Below are positions 8,079 to 16,181 of a DNA stretch of 64,000 bases, in pieces. The position numbers were made by a program, and so were the translations under genes. Source of the DNA: a virus; the IMG/VR virus record IMGVR_UViG_3300012189_000001, positions 1 to 64,000 of that record; one strand, 5' to 3'. A model generated the notes under the pieces. The model did not search any database. It was given only the letters and a program-made list of their open reading frames with translations, and was not told the DNA's origin. How positions within the stretch are numbered: the stretch's first letter is position 1; each line of letters starts with the position of its first letter.

Positions 8079-8825
8079 ATGGCAAGCGTAGTAGGAAGTT
8101 TTTCCGGCGGAAAAAGTTTTTTGGCGGATTATTTCGCCAGCGCAGCGCTTACGGCTGGCCAGGTTGCAGTGCGCGAAGCAACAGCATCGAACATCGGCGA
8201 AGCAACGAACCCCTCCAGCACAACTTCGGTAACTGATGTTGTTGGTGTGCTGCTTGATCAGGCTACTTCGAACACCGCGCCGACAAAAGAGCCGGGTTTG
8301 CTTCTTGTCGTAACGACTGGTGGTCTTGAGAATATAGTGCGTGTGGATTCCAATCCGCTGGCTATTTTCCGCTTCATCGTATCGGGTGGGACGGCAGACA
8401 ACACCGCATTGCCGACAGCAGCTCCTGCCAATATTTTGACGAATACTGTGCTGAGTTCCGGTGGTACTGTTATTACGGCATTTGTAGGTACAGTGGATAT
8501 GTCTGGCGGGCTTATTAAGGGTCGCACTGGCAACAATGCCGGTTCAATTCGCAAAATGGTAAGCCAGATTGCGAGCACTTCGACAACTGTGGGTATCGCA
8601 TTTGTCAACGCAATTGCTGTGAACGATACGTTCATTCGTGTGCCTTTTAGTCGTGTGGCTGTTGCAATGACATTGACCACGCCTTTTGATCAGGCGAATG
8701 GTAATGTGGCATTTTCTACGTCTACTGCGAAGTTCCGCGTTGTCAATGTGAATATTGACGAGCAGAATAGTATCGTGACTGTGGATGTGATTGCTACACT
8801 GCATTTCTATAATAAAAATTCTTAG
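8079..8825 (+). CDS. putative capsid decoration/structural protein
   Basis: A 248-residue protein rich in alanine, threonine, serine and valine with few charged residues, typical of beta-rich virion surface proteins. It lies directly before the capsid gene. AAGGGAG sits 8 nt before the ATG. The N-terminal part (G-Q-V-A-V-R-E-A-T, then V-V-G-V-L-L-D) resembles decoration or head-stabilising proteins in general pattern. No catalytic motif is visible. Assignment is by position and composition. Confidence 0.5.
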   Translation: MASVVGSFSGGKSFLADYFASAALTAGQVAVREATASNIGEATNPSSTTSVTDVVGVLLDQATSNTAPTKEPGLLLVVTTGGLENIVRVDSNPLAIFRFIVSGGTADNTALPTAAPANILTNTVLSSGGTVITAFVGTVDMSGGLIKGRTGNNAGSIRKMVSQIASTSTTVGIAFVNAIAVNDTFIRVPFSRVAVAMTLTTPFDQANGNVAFSTSTAKFRVVNVNIDEQNSIVTVDVIATLHFYNKNS

Positions 8826-8841
8826 TATAATGATGGGATTT

Positions 8842-8857
8842 AGGGGTTTATACCCCT
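8842..8857 (+). terminator. short hairpin after decoration gene
   Basis: AGGGG (8842-8846) pairs with CCCCT (8853-8857) across a 6-nt loop. It is followed by a mixed T/C/A tract, not a clean T-run, so it may be a weak terminator or an RNA-processing or stability element. A TATAAT at 8826-8831 just after the stop codon could be a -10 box for the capsid gene but has no recognisable -35. Confidence 0.3.
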
Positions 8858-8893
8858 TACTCCTTAATTCTTACTAAGTTTTTCGTTGAAAAG

Positions 8894-8998
8894 GAGCGGC
8901 AAGGGTTGGCCGACCCTGTTGGAGTTCATCGCCCAACAGCCGCTTCTGTTTATAGTGATGAATCGTAGATGAACGATACAGATGGACATCACTATAAA
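8894..8998 (+). ncRNA. structured leader of the capsid mRNA
   Basis: Several perfect inverted repeats nest here. A closing stem (AGCGGC 8895-8900 with GCCGCT 8939-8944) encloses two hairpins (AGGGT/ACCCT at 8902-8906/8913-8917; TGTTGG/CCAACA at 8917-8922/8933-8938), a three-way junction shape. It is followed by a 12-bp stem (8949-8960 with 8987-8998) topped by a 5-bp hairpin ATCGT/ACGAT (8962-8966/8973-8977). AAAAGGA of the capsid gene begins immediately after. It could stabilise the capsid mRNA, be an RNase processing site, or control translation. Confidence 0.55.
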
Positions 8999-9015
8999 TA
9001 AAAGGATTTTGCAAC

Positions 9016-9933
9016 ATGGCAATTTTAGATCTTGCTAGTTTTCAGACATTAGTCGATAGACGTTATCGTGAAATAAAGGATTTTGAGCTTGCGTCTGTCA
9101 CTGATCAACTTCCCTTGTGGTTTGGGATGGAGACTTCAGATACGTTCGAAGAGCGCCGCTCGACTATCGGCGAACTTCCGATATGGGATACCTTCGGCGG
9201 TAATCTCCAGTACACACGTTTTTTCGAGCAGTACAATGCAGTGGCAACGCACATTGAGTTTACGCAGGGACTGCGTTGGACCCGTCGTATGATGGATGAC
9301 GATCTCACGGGAATTATGCGTGGGGACCGTTATCGTAAGATGGTGCGTTCTGGTGTTATTACTCGCCAGATTCACGGCGCTCGTCTTTGGAACTTCGCGG
9401 CCTCGAATGACTCCTTCTTCTATAATCGTTCTGAAGGCGTTCCTCTTGCCTCGGCAGCACACACTACTCGGGCAGACGGTGTGTCAACGGCAACCGGCTT
9501 CAACAACATCACGGTATCCGATTTAGCTCCTACCTCGTATCGCGCTCTGCGTCAACAGATGCGGCGTTTTGCGAATGATCGCGGGTTCATCATCAATGTT
9601 ATTCCTGATTGCCTCGTTGTGCCAATTGAACTTGAGCAACGGGCTATGGAAATTCAGGACTCTCCCGGCGATGCAGACACCGCTCGTCGTTCCAGCAACC
9701 CGGAAGCCAGCACGGCGTCTATCGAAGTCCCTCTGTATTGGACGTCAACTACCAACTGGGCACTGTGCAATAAAGCATTGATGCATGAGAATCTGATTTG
9801 GTTTGACCACACAACCCCAGATTTCAACAGCGTCGTGGATTTTGAAACTTTCCAGCTCAAGGCAAGTGGTTATATGCGCTATTCTTGGCTCGCGTTGGAC
9901 TGGCGGTGGTTAAGTTACGGCAACGTTTCGTAA
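9016..9933 (+). CDS. major capsid protein
   Basis: This 305-residue protein follows portal, scaffold-like and decoration-like genes and has the expected length for an HK97-fold shell protein. It is rich in aromatic residues and arginine with no signal or membrane segment. The N-terminal helix (LASFQTLVDRRYREI) and the WTRRMMDDDL region suit the E-loop and spine parts of capsid proteins resembling the Mu gpT type. AAGGA sets the ATG. The foldable leader upstream suggests control at the RNA level. Its last 24 bases overlap the end of the opposite-strand HNH gene. Confidence 0.8.
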   Translation: MAILDLASFQTLVDRRYREIKDFELASVTDQLPLWFGMETSDTFEERRSTIGELPIWDTFGGNLQYTRFFEQYNAVATHIEFTQGLRWTRRMMDDDLTGIMRGDRYRKMVRSGVITRQIHGARLWNFAASNDSFFYNRSEGVPLASAAHTTRADGVSTATGFNNITVSDLAPTSYRALRQQMRRFANDRGFIINVIPDCLVVPIELEQRAMEIQDSPGDADTARRSSNPEASTASIEVPLYWTSTTNWALCNKALMHENLIWFDHTTPDFNSVVDFETFQLKASGYMRYSWLALDWRWLSYGNVS

Positions 9934-10491
9934 TCCAATTAACTTAGTTGGGTTACTTAGCGTAAGAAGTAAGGGTTGTACGGGAACTAATGGCCCTTTG
10001 TCATGTTTACTCGCATTGCAACTACGACACGCAGGTACGATATTATGAAGAGTATGTGATCCGCCTTGAGATATCGCGGTAATATGATCCATTTCCAGGC
10101 GGATGCACTCTTTATCGCAGTACGCGCAGCGGTTTTCAAAAGCGATTTTCATTTCTTGCCATTGAGCAGAACTAAAATCGTTTATAGGTGCCCTAGCTTT
10201 ACGGGCGCGGCGCGCAATAGTATAGGGTACCTGTTTTTGAGCAAGTTCTTTTCGATGTTGTTCTCTGTAACGACGATTTCGTTCTCGCGCTTCTTTGAGA
10301 TGAGTTTTACGCCATTTATTCATGTCCTGGCGTTTTTGTTCTTTCATTACTTCTTTGTTTGCTGCATATTTAGCGGCATTGAAAACTTGATTGTAGCAAG
10401 CATGTGTGCAATATTGTTTGACGCGGCCACCGCCGCCTTTACGTGGTGTGTATTCGAATGGCGTACCGCAATTAACGCAGAGTTTTTCCAT
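9910..10491 (-). CDS. HNH homing endonuclease (classical)
   Basis: A 193-residue protein with an N-terminal C-V-N-C zinc knuckle (residues 5-8), a long basic helix (40-85) and a classical HNH core: C-A-Y-C at 122-125, MDH at 134-136, the asparagine at 150 and C-R-S-C-N at 155-159. It is free-standing and reads against the capsid gene, ending inside its last codons. AGGAGG lies 6 nt before the ATG. It has its own promoter candidate 100 nt upstream. A selfish element next to a conserved essential gene is the usual homing location. Confidence 0.9.
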   Translation of the reverse strand: MEKLCVNCGTPFEYTPRKGGGGRVKQYCTHACYNQVFNAAKYAANKEVMKEQKRQDMNKWRKTHLKEARERNRRYREQHRKELAQKQVPYTIARRARKARAPINDFSSAQWQEMKIAFENRCAYCDKECIRLEMDHITAISQGGSHTLHNIVPACRSCNASKHDKGPLVPVQPLLLTLSNPTKLIGLRNVAVT

Positions 10492-10520
10492 GAGATACCT
10501 CCTACTTAGGTTATGTGGAT

Positions 10521-10579
10521 TGTCGGGCTTCCTACAGAAGTAGGCTGCGGGAATTTAGAGTGATCAGCTCAACCCGACA
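10521..10579. ncRNA. possible folded RNA element
   Basis: TGTCGGG (10521-10527) pairs perfectly with CCCGACA (10573-10579). Inside are the hairpin CCTAC-AGAA-GTAGG (10531-10544) and a short GAG/CTC stem over a TGATCA core. This again gives a three-way-junction shape, next to the HNH gene, and it can form on either strand. It was not recognised as a group I intron. Confidence 0.3.
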
Positions 10580-10608
10580 TTGTTGAATTGTACCATGGGT
10601 GTTATATT
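10580..10608 (+). promoter_or_regulatory. candidate rightward promoter
   Basis: TTGTTG (10580-10585), 17 nt and TATATT (10603-10608) form a moderate sigma70-type promoter ending 18 nt before the ATG of the next + gene. It restarts late transcription after the opposite-strand HNH gene and overlaps the leftward promoter below. Confidence 0.4.
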
Positions 10609-10616
10609 TTTGGCAA
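10587..10616 (-). promoter_or_regulatory. promoter for leftward HNH gene
   Basis: On the - strand TTGCCA (complement of 10611-10616), an 18-nt spacer and TACAAT (complement of 10587-10592) with a TGG just before it make a good promoter with an extended -10. The transcript would start near 10580 and carry the folded element and the AGGAGG site of the HNH gene. Confidence 0.5.
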
Positions 10617-10626
10617 AGGAGTAAAT

Positions 10627-11025
10627 ATGGCAAAGACCATTGTGGTTGATATTACCTATGATGGTGTACTGAATCAGCCCTGCTCATCGGCATTTGCAAG
10701 CGCATATACTCGCTTGTATAACCAGATTAGTGGTGATGCAACGCTATCGGCTGGTCGTGTTATCATGGCACTTGCTGGCGATAAATTCGCAGACAAATTT
10801 GGTAGTGAGTCTACTGTTACACGAAGTGACAGTACTCACGACATGTATCGCGTCTTGATCACCTTTGCACAGGCAGTAGGCACACCATGTGATGCAGATA
10901 TTGTCACAGCTTATAATGCGTTGCAAGCAATGATTGCAGGTGACAGCGTACTTTCTTTAGGTCATTATATTACTTCATTGTACGATACTGCGTTGTATGG
11001 TGGTGAATCTGGTGGTGACGAATAA
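10627..11025 (+). CDS. hypothetical virion-region protein
   Basis: A 132-residue acidic protein, mostly helical, with an even spread of alanine and aspartate. AAAGGAG is 5 nt before the ATG at 10627; an in-frame ATG at 10588 lies inside the promoter. It is the first gene after the capsid on this strand, so a head-tail or decoration role is plausible. No family recognised. Confidence 0.6.
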   Translation: MAKTIVVDITYDGVLNQPCSSAFASAYTRLYNQISGDATLSAGRVIMALAGDKFADKFGSESTVTRSDSTHDMYRVLITFAQAVGTPCDADIVTAYNALQAMIAGDSVLSLGHYITSLYDTALYGGESGGDE

Positions 11026-11038
11026 AAAGGAGTAAACT

Positions 11039-11242
11039 ATGTGGAAGACACATAAAGTTGAGCAGTATAAGGGTCTTTATGGCGATCCAGGTTCGATAAA
11101 GAGTAAAAATCCTGGTGTGCCATTTGATTACCTCCCTGCCCCCGGCGCAAAGCCAGCAGGAAAAATGACGGGTGGAGGCACTGGCGTGAAGAGTCACAAG
11201 ACACGCCAGGATCATGGCAACAAAAAGATGAAGGTTAGCTGA
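11039..11242 (+). CDS. 67-residue basic protein, unknown
   Basis: AAGGAG sits before the ATG. The protein is rich in lysine, glycine and proline and has no hydrophobic core, so it is probably disordered and may bind nucleic acid inside the head. It ends in a TGATG overlap with the next gene. Confidence 0.6.
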   Translation: MWKTHKVEQYKGLYGDPGSIKSKNPGVPFDYLPAPGAKPAGKMTGGGTGVKSHKTRQDHGNKKMKVS

Positions 11243-12273
11243 TGACGACCTTGACAGAACATGATCTTTCAGTCGGAGAACTTGCGAAAAAGGCATACTT
11301 TAATGTTGATCAAAGGAAAGAGCTAGAACTGTCCATTGATACAACGCAAACGATGCTTAATGAGACTCGCGCTGGTCGTGTCCAAGGCGAGGTTGAGGCA
11401 ATGGAAAAGCATCTGTTGCGTGAACGACAGATGCTAGCTACGGGTACGCCTCCGCAACTTGATACGCAGACAAAAAACAAGGTTTTTCGAAAGGTCCAAG
11501 AGCTAGAAACCAAGTTTACACATGCGCTTCCGACGTATGAGCAGATGCAAATCCCCAGTCCAAATCATATTGACTGGCACGTGGCGTGGGAACGCCAACA
11601 CCAGCAGGATGTATTGGCGTGGAAAACAGGTTTGCTGATGCTCGATCCAGACAATAGCGAGCCTAATTTTCGCAATATTGCGCGTCTTCGTGGCAATAAG
11701 ATAGCGGGGACTGATCCTCGCAAATACTGGCAAGGTTTCGAGGCGATTAAGTTCGCGCAAACAGAGCAGCAAATCCTCGAAGATATGATTGCGACAATGG
11801 ATGATGCTGCTTACATGAGTTTTTTGCAGTTAAAAAGTGCAAATTGGTCAAAGAAGAACATTCTTCGAAAGCTTGACTGGTCTGAGCCGATGTACGAGGC
11901 TGCCGAGTCGCGGTACGAGCAAGCGATTCGTAAGTTATCTGAAGATGAGGACTCTCCTACGCCTCGGGCCGCGATTTTACCAGAGCTCGATGTCGAAGAG
12001 GTCGAGGAAACAGAAGTAGTCGAAGAGGTAGAAAAAGGTTGGCCAATTCCTCTGATTAAGAGTTATGGACTGAGTGTCAATAAGTTTGTCGGGTTGGCAA
12101 AAATCAATCCAGGTCGTTTTTATAACCTCACGAAAACTCAAAAATGGCCTGTTGACGTGAAGAAGAAGATTGAAAAGACATTGCAATCATTGCAAAAACA
12201 CCAGGAAGAGACGGAGCCTGTTGCTGTAACAGAGCCCGTAATTGACATTGTTGCGGAGCCTGTCAAAGCATAG
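11242..12273 (+). CDS. large helical/acidic protein, unknown
   Basis: A 343-residue protein: helical coiled region (about 15-95), a central globular part, an acidic run of alternating glutamate and valine around 250-266, and a C-terminal helical section with a lysine-rich helix. The start overlaps the previous stop. No known domain was recognised. Position next to capsid suggests a virion or head-completion protein; the tail end is low-complexity glutamate, valine and proline. Confidence 0.6.
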   Translation: MTTLTEHDLSVGELAKKAYFNVDQRKELELSIDTTQTMLNETRAGRVQGEVEAMEKHLLRERQMLATGTPPQLDTQTKNKVFRKVQELETKFTHALPTYEQMQIPSPNHIDWHVAWERQHQQDVLAWKTGLLMLDPDNSEPNFRNIARLRGNKIAGTDPRKYWQGFEAIKFAQTEQQILEDMIATMDDAAYMSFLQLKSANWSKKNILRKLDWSEPMYEAAESRYEQAIRKLSEDEDSPTPRAAILPELDVEEVEETEVVEEVEKGWPIPLIKSYGLSVNKFVGLAKINPGRFYNLTKTQKWPVDVKKKIEKTLQSLQKHQEETEPVAVTEPVIDIVAEPVKA

Positions 12274-12300
12274 AGCCCGCACACCTGAGAGGAAATTCAG

Positions 12301-13977
12301 ATGCCTTTAGCCGGTTATCCAAGTCTTCTGGCAGGGTTTGGCCCGCCATTTTTGAACGTGTCTCCCCAAGTTACCACTGGGAAGATGTTCTTTGTATCAT
12401 CTGTGGTTGGTAAGGCGAACAATGTTGGCGATGATCCGCTTCGCCCTCTTGCTACCTTGACTCAGGCTCTTGCTAAAGCCCGTGCAAATAAGGGTGACTA
12501 TATCATCTTAATGCCCAGTCACGCAGAAACGGTGACGGCTATTGGCGGCATTACCGTGAGTACGGCGGGTGTTACGGTTATCGGCATGGGTGTTGGTGCG
12601 CAGCGTCCTACCTTCACGTTCAGTACTGTTGCAGGCGCTTCGTTGCTTGTCAATGCCGTCGATTTTAAGATGTATAACGTTGTAGGCGTATGCGGTGTGG
12701 CCCTCCTGACCCAGCCGTTTGATATCGAAGCGAGTGGATGTTATCTGGATGTTGAATGGCAAGATCCTTCCTCAGCGCTTCAGTCGGTGTCGCCTTTCGG
12801 TATAGCTCTCACGTCGGCAGTGAGTAACGTCTACTTGCGAGCGCGTATTCTCGGCCAAACCTCTGGTGGCACCGCTCCTGTGCAGGGTGTGGTCATTGGT
12901 GGTACGGCTGTCACACTTACGACGGGTGTTATTGATCTTGATTTTTACGGTCGCGCTTCGACAGCGGTTGTCAACTTTGTTTCGCAGGCGGCTATTGATA
13001 TTCGTGTTATCGGCACGATCTACAACAGCGGTGTAACGGACGGCTCGAAGAATGTTGTGGATACGGTAACGGGCTCTACCTGGTTTGCTTCAGTCAATGA
13101 TGCAGCGGCTGGACAGGTGTGGTCTGGCGGTAGCGGCGCAGCGGCTGGTCTCGGCAGCACCTCTCTTCTTGTGCCTACGGCTAACTCGACCGCCGACTTG
13201 TTGGAACGCGATGTTATCGGTAATAAGACTGACACAACCGTTGATGTTGTCGGGACTACGAAGTCCCTTCTGGCATATGCAAAGGGTTCTATTGCCAATC
13301 TGAGCGGTGCAGCAGGTGTTGCGACCTATCCTACGGCGGCTGCATACACCAACGGTGTATCGATTGCGGCTGTTCTTGGCTACGTTCAGGATGGTGTGCG
13401 TCGTGGTTCCGGTACCATTATGCCTGCGAATACATCGGTATGGGATGTGCTGGGTTCGGGTACTGGCACATTCACGTTTCCGGCTGCGGCAACCCCTGCA
13501 AACAACGTGAGTATCGCTCAGGTTGTGCGCGAATTGTTTAACCAGACTGACCAGGCGGTCAATACTACTGCTGGTGGTGTGGCAATTTCGCTGGCAACCG
13601 TCAGTATTTTTACCATCGCGGGCGGTCCTATTGAAGTGCTTGGTCTCTACTGGATTTGGCAGACAGCGGCTCAAGCAGTAGCGACAACGTTGCAGTTTAA
13701 TGTGAATGCAACATCCGGTGGCGCAACAACTGTCTCTGGGGCATCCGCTTCACAGTCTGGTGTTGCGGCTGGTACCTCAGGTATGTGTGTTGGAACTTTT
13801 GTTACCGCACCAACAATCACCACTGGTGGCACAGTCGCTACTGGCACTGTAAAGTTCATGGTACCAGCAGGGTCTATTCAGTATATTGCTGGTACGAGCG
13901 CGAATACGGGCTTGGTGACATGGTATTTGCGGTATCGCCCACTAGCTCGCGGTGTAACCGTTGTAGCGGCCATCTAA
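12301..13977 (+). CDS. beta-helix-type virion surface protein
   Basis: A 558-residue protein, alanine/threonine/valine-rich with few lysines. Residues 25-110 carry the pattern often seen at the start of phage right-handed beta-helix proteins: a G-x-D-D-P-x-R-P-L-A-T-L segment, an alanine-rich helix, then D-Y-I-I-L-M-P-S-H and repeated V-T-V-I-G strands. The C-terminal 150 residues look like a separate beta domain ending L-R-Y-R-P. It could be a head fibre or receptor-binding protein. A strong terminator follows it. Confidence 0.6.
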   Translation: MPLAGYPSLLAGFGPPFLNVSPQVTTGKMFFVSSVVGKANNVGDDPLRPLATLTQALAKARANKGDYIILMPSHAETVTAIGGITVSTAGVTVIGMGVGAQRPTFTFSTVAGASLLVNAVDFKMYNVVGVCGVALLTQPFDIEASGCYLDVEWQDPSSALQSVSPFGIALTSAVSNVYLRARILGQTSGGTAPVQGVVIGGTAVTLTTGVIDLDFYGRASTAVVNFVSQAAIDIRVIGTIYNSGVTDGSKNVVDTVTGSTWFASVNDAAAGQVWSGGSGAAAGLGSTSLLVPTANSTADLLERDVIGNKTDTTVDVVGTTKSLLAYAKGSIANLSGAAGVATYPTAAAYTNGVSIAAVLGYVQDGVRRGSGTIMPANTSVWDVLGSGTGTFTFPAAATPANNVSIAQVVRELFNQTDQAVNTTAGGVAISLATVSIFTIAGGPIEVLGLYWIWQTAAQAVATTLQFNVNATSGGATTVSGASASQSGVAAGTSGMCVGTFVTAPTITTGGTVATGTVKFMVPAGSIQYIAGTSANTGLVTWYLRYRPLARGVTVVAAI

Positions 13978-13985
13978 GTGACGTC

Positions 13986-14013
13986 GGGGCACCTTAAGGT
14001 GCCCCTGCTTTTC
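13986..14013 (+). terminator. intrinsic terminator
   Basis: A perfect 20-bp palindrome (13986-14005; arms GGGGCACCTT and AAGGTGCCCC) is followed by TGCTTTTC. It would end or attenuate transcription from the capsid region before the block of tiny basic proteins. Confidence 0.75.
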
Positions 14014-14028
14014 AGGGAGGATACGAAA

Positions 14029-14202
14029 ATTCCTGCAAAATCGAAGGCTCAGGCGCGGTTCATGTTCGCGGAGATGGGGCGTAAGAAGAAGGGCAAGAAG
14101 ACAGAAACTGGTATGAGTGAAGATCAGTTGAAGGATTTCACGAAAACGAAACAAAAAGGTCTTCCCGAAAAAATAAAGAAAACTAAGAAGGGAAAGAAGT
14201 GA
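14029..14202 (+). CDS. small lysine-rich protein, DUF3008-like, AUU start
   Basis: Read from the ATT at 14029 the product is 57 residues and starts (initiator counted as Met) MPAKSKAQARFM and later has KDFTKTKQKGLPEK. Both stretches match what I recall of a small phage/bacterial family (DUF3008) whose members begin MPAKSKAQ. AGGGAGG at 14014-14020 is spaced 8 nt from this ATT. The only other start in frame, GTG at 13978, would put the terminator stem inside the coding region. Function unknown; DNA-binding or disordered is likely. The stop overlaps the next ATG. Confidence 0.7.
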   Translation: MPAKSKAQARFMFAEMGRKKKGKKTETGMSEDQLKDFTKTKQKGLPEKIKKTKKGKK

Positions 14203-14360
14203 TGGCGAAGGCAATGAAGAAAGAAAAGCACGGCAAGATGTCGGGGCGTACTCCTCACGAAGAGCCACATGAGAAGACGGGTGGCAAGGGCATGATGGAG
14301 CAGAAGTCTCGCGGCAAAAAGGGTGGCAAGTCCAAGAAAATGAGTGGGAAATCCTACTAG
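14202..14360 (+). CDS. 52-residue lysine-rich protein
   Basis: It starts in a TGATG overlap. The product is about one third lysine and glycine and contains KHGKMSGRTPHEEPHEK. KMSGR recurs in the next gene, suggesting duplication. It has no hydrophobic core, so it is probably disordered. It may be a DNA-associated head protein or a peptide substrate of the nearby ATP-grasp enzyme; both are inference. Confidence 0.55.
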   Translation: MAKAMKKEKHGKMSGRTPHEEPHEKTGGKGMMEQKSRGKKGGKSKKMSGKSY

Positions 14361-14374
14361 GGAGATGAGAGATC

Positions 14375-14545
14375 GTGGGGAAGACCTATAAGAACAAGTC
14401 ATCTTCAAAGATGTCTGGACGTAGCAGTGAGAAGAGTGGTCGTACTGATGACCCCGATCTCGCTCTTGATATGTTGATGCAGAAGAAACAGAAGTCTACG
14501 AGTCGTAAGGGTATGAAACACAATCAATCGGGACGATCAGAATAA
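14375..14545 (+). CDS. 56-residue lysine/serine-rich protein
   Basis: GTG start with AGGGAG 10 nt upstream. The product starts MGKTYKNKSSSKMSGRSS and shares KMSGR with the preceding gene. It is rich in lysine, serine and threonine with a short acidic/hydrophobic middle (DDPDLALDMLMQ). Function unknown. Confidence 0.5.
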   Translation: MGKTYKNKSSSKMSGRSSEKSGRTDDPDLALDMLMQKKQKSTSRKGMKHNQSGRSE

Positions 14546-14546
14546 T

Positions 14547-14849
14547 ATGATTGATGAAAGACGTTACACGGTAGAAGACTGTACGGAAGAAGACACGATT
14601 TATCTTAACGTCCACATATCTCAACAATATGTAGATGGGTATTGTCGTGTCGGCAACCGCATGCTTCAGGGACGATTGGAAGTGAATCCGGCGTGGTTTT
14701 CTTCGACAAATCTTGAAAAGGCTATTGATACGCAAACGCGTTCGGGTCAGTTGAGCTTGAATGACATGCACGGTTTTGATTGGGAAGCCGATTACAATCT
14801 TGAAGATTTAAAATTGGATTATCCAGTCATTATAACTGAGATGGAATAG
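14547..14849 (+). CDS. acidic hypothetical protein
   Basis: A 100-residue protein with many aspartates and glutamates and a beta-like N-terminus. Its stop abuts the ATG of the ATP-grasp gene, with no gap, so the two are probably translated together. No family recognised; it could be a partner or substrate of the downstream enzyme. Confidence 0.6.
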   Translation: MIDERRYTVEDCTEEDTIYLNVHISQQYVDGYCRVGNRMLQGRLEVNPAWFSSTNLEKAIDTQTRSGQLSLNDMHGFDWEADYNLEDLKLDYPVIITEME

Positions 14850-16181
14850 ATGCCAAGATTTTTCCTGTGGAGCCCAAACGGTGATGGTGACTGTGTAAGT
14901 TACAGGCTTCATCTTGAGGGCGAAGATGTGGTATTGCGCATCGACGAGGCGTGGTCTCGGCCAAATCTTGAAGGAATTGTCGAGCACACAACGGCGTATC
15001 CACGAAAAGGCGATATCGTCATTTTTGGGTCGAGCAAACTCGGACAGGAAGCGGCGAAACTCCAAAAGGCAGGTTTTGGTGTTATTGGAAGTTGCCCGTA
15101 TGCGGACGATCTTGAAATGGACCGCTGGTTTTTTATTCAAGAATGTAAACGTCTCGGCATTAAAACCCCAGAAACACACCGATTTAACAGTTACGATAAA
15201 GCCCGTGCTTTTGTGCAACAACGGGGTGAGCGGTGGGTGTTTAAACCGTCTGGTGATCAGGAATCTGCCTGTACTTTTGTGGCAAAAGACGATGAAGAAC
15301 TGCTTTTTGCGTTTGACCATCTTGAAAAGCAAATTCCAAAGGCTGATTTCCTCCTTCAGCATTTTGAAGAAGGTATTGAAATCTCTCTTGAAGGATGGTT
15401 CAACGGGCACGATTGGATCAAAAACTCCTGGAATGCCACCAAAGAAACCAAGAAACTCATGGCCGGTGATATCGGACCCGCAACCGGATGTTCGTCAAAT
15501 GCGGTATACTTATTTGAAGGTACCCCGAGTTGGGTTCGCAAACTCCATGATAAATTCACTCCCATGCTTCGACGGGATAAGTACAAAGGCCCTTTTGATC
15601 TCAATATGATCGTGACGAAGGATGCAATGTATGCATTGGAAGCAACGCCTCGTTTTGGCCTTGAAGGCATTCAAAACTTTATCGAACTCTGGCATACCTC
15701 AGCGGGCGAAACATTTGAAGAGTTGGCCGCTGGTACATTGGGGTCCTTTGACGTTGATACCGCTTCCCTCGCTGCCGCCGTTCGCTTGGCTGTAGGACCC
15801 TACCCATTTGGGAGTAAAGAACACAGGACATCCGGCGATATCCCCGTCCTCATTGATGAAGCTGATACATGGACATTATGGATGTCAGGTGTTTGGAAAG
15901 AAGATGATATGTATTGTGTCGCTCCTACCGATGGTTGCATTGGTGCGCTCGTAGTGAAAGATACAACGATTGACAGAGCGGCAAAAACGTTGATGGAGAC
16001 GGCAAAACGTATTCACATCCCTGATCTTATGTATCGCAATGATGTCGGCGCAGGGCATCTGAAGATGTGGCAAGAGTTAGATGGGTATGGTTTTGACATT
16101 CCCCCAGCAGTCGAGGCTATGCTCAAACGTAAGCCTGTGCTTGATCAGGGATCACCTTTTAAGAAAATGGTATGGGTGTAA
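14850..16181 (+). CDS. ATP-grasp ligase (PurD-like fold)
   Basis: A 443-residue enzyme. The ATP-binding lid has W-V-F-K-P-S-G-D at 129-136 (K132 as phosphate ligand), FLLQHFEEG at 167-175 and EISLEG at 177-182. The Mg-binding end is ALEATPRFG at 262-270, close to the E-x-N-x-R-F-G of glycinamide ribonucleotide synthetase. ATP-grasp enzymes join a carboxylate to an amine through an acyl-phosphate. In phages the substrate is unknown. Its place among virion genes and next to tiny lysine-rich proteins argues for peptide or protein modification rather than purine synthesis. Confidence 0.85.
   Translation: MPRFFLWSPNGDGDCVSYRLHLEGEDVVLRIDEAWSRPNLEGIVEHTTAYPRKGDIVIFGSSKLGQEAAKLQKAGFGVIGSCPYADDLEMDRWFFIQECKRLGIKTPETHRFNSYDKARAFVQQRGERWVFKPSGDQESACTFVAKDDEELLFAFDHLEKQIPKADFLLQHFEEGIEISLEGWFNGHDWIKNSWNATKETKKLMAGDIGPATGCSSNAVYLFEGTPSWVRKLHDKFTPMLRRDKYKGPFDLNMIVTKDAMYALEATPRFGLEGIQNFIELWHTSAGETFEELAAGTLGSFDVDTASLAAAVRLAVGPYPFGSKEHRTSGDIPVLIDEADTWTLWMSGVWKEDDMYCVAPTDGCIGALVVKDTTIDRAAKTLMETAKRIHIPDLMYRNDVGAGHLKMWQELDGYGFDIPPAVEAMLKRKPVLDQGSPFKKMVWV

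Noticed and set aside
10492-10626. Group I intron around the HNH gene next to the capsid gene
   Set aside because: The capsid frame is not interrupted, and the core elements of group I introns could not be found; a free-standing homing gene explains the data better.
14850-16181. Purine-pathway enzyme (PurD) reading of the ATP-grasp gene
   Set aside because: The fold signature is PurD-like, but no other purine genes are present and the neighbours are virion genes; kept only as a fold comparison.
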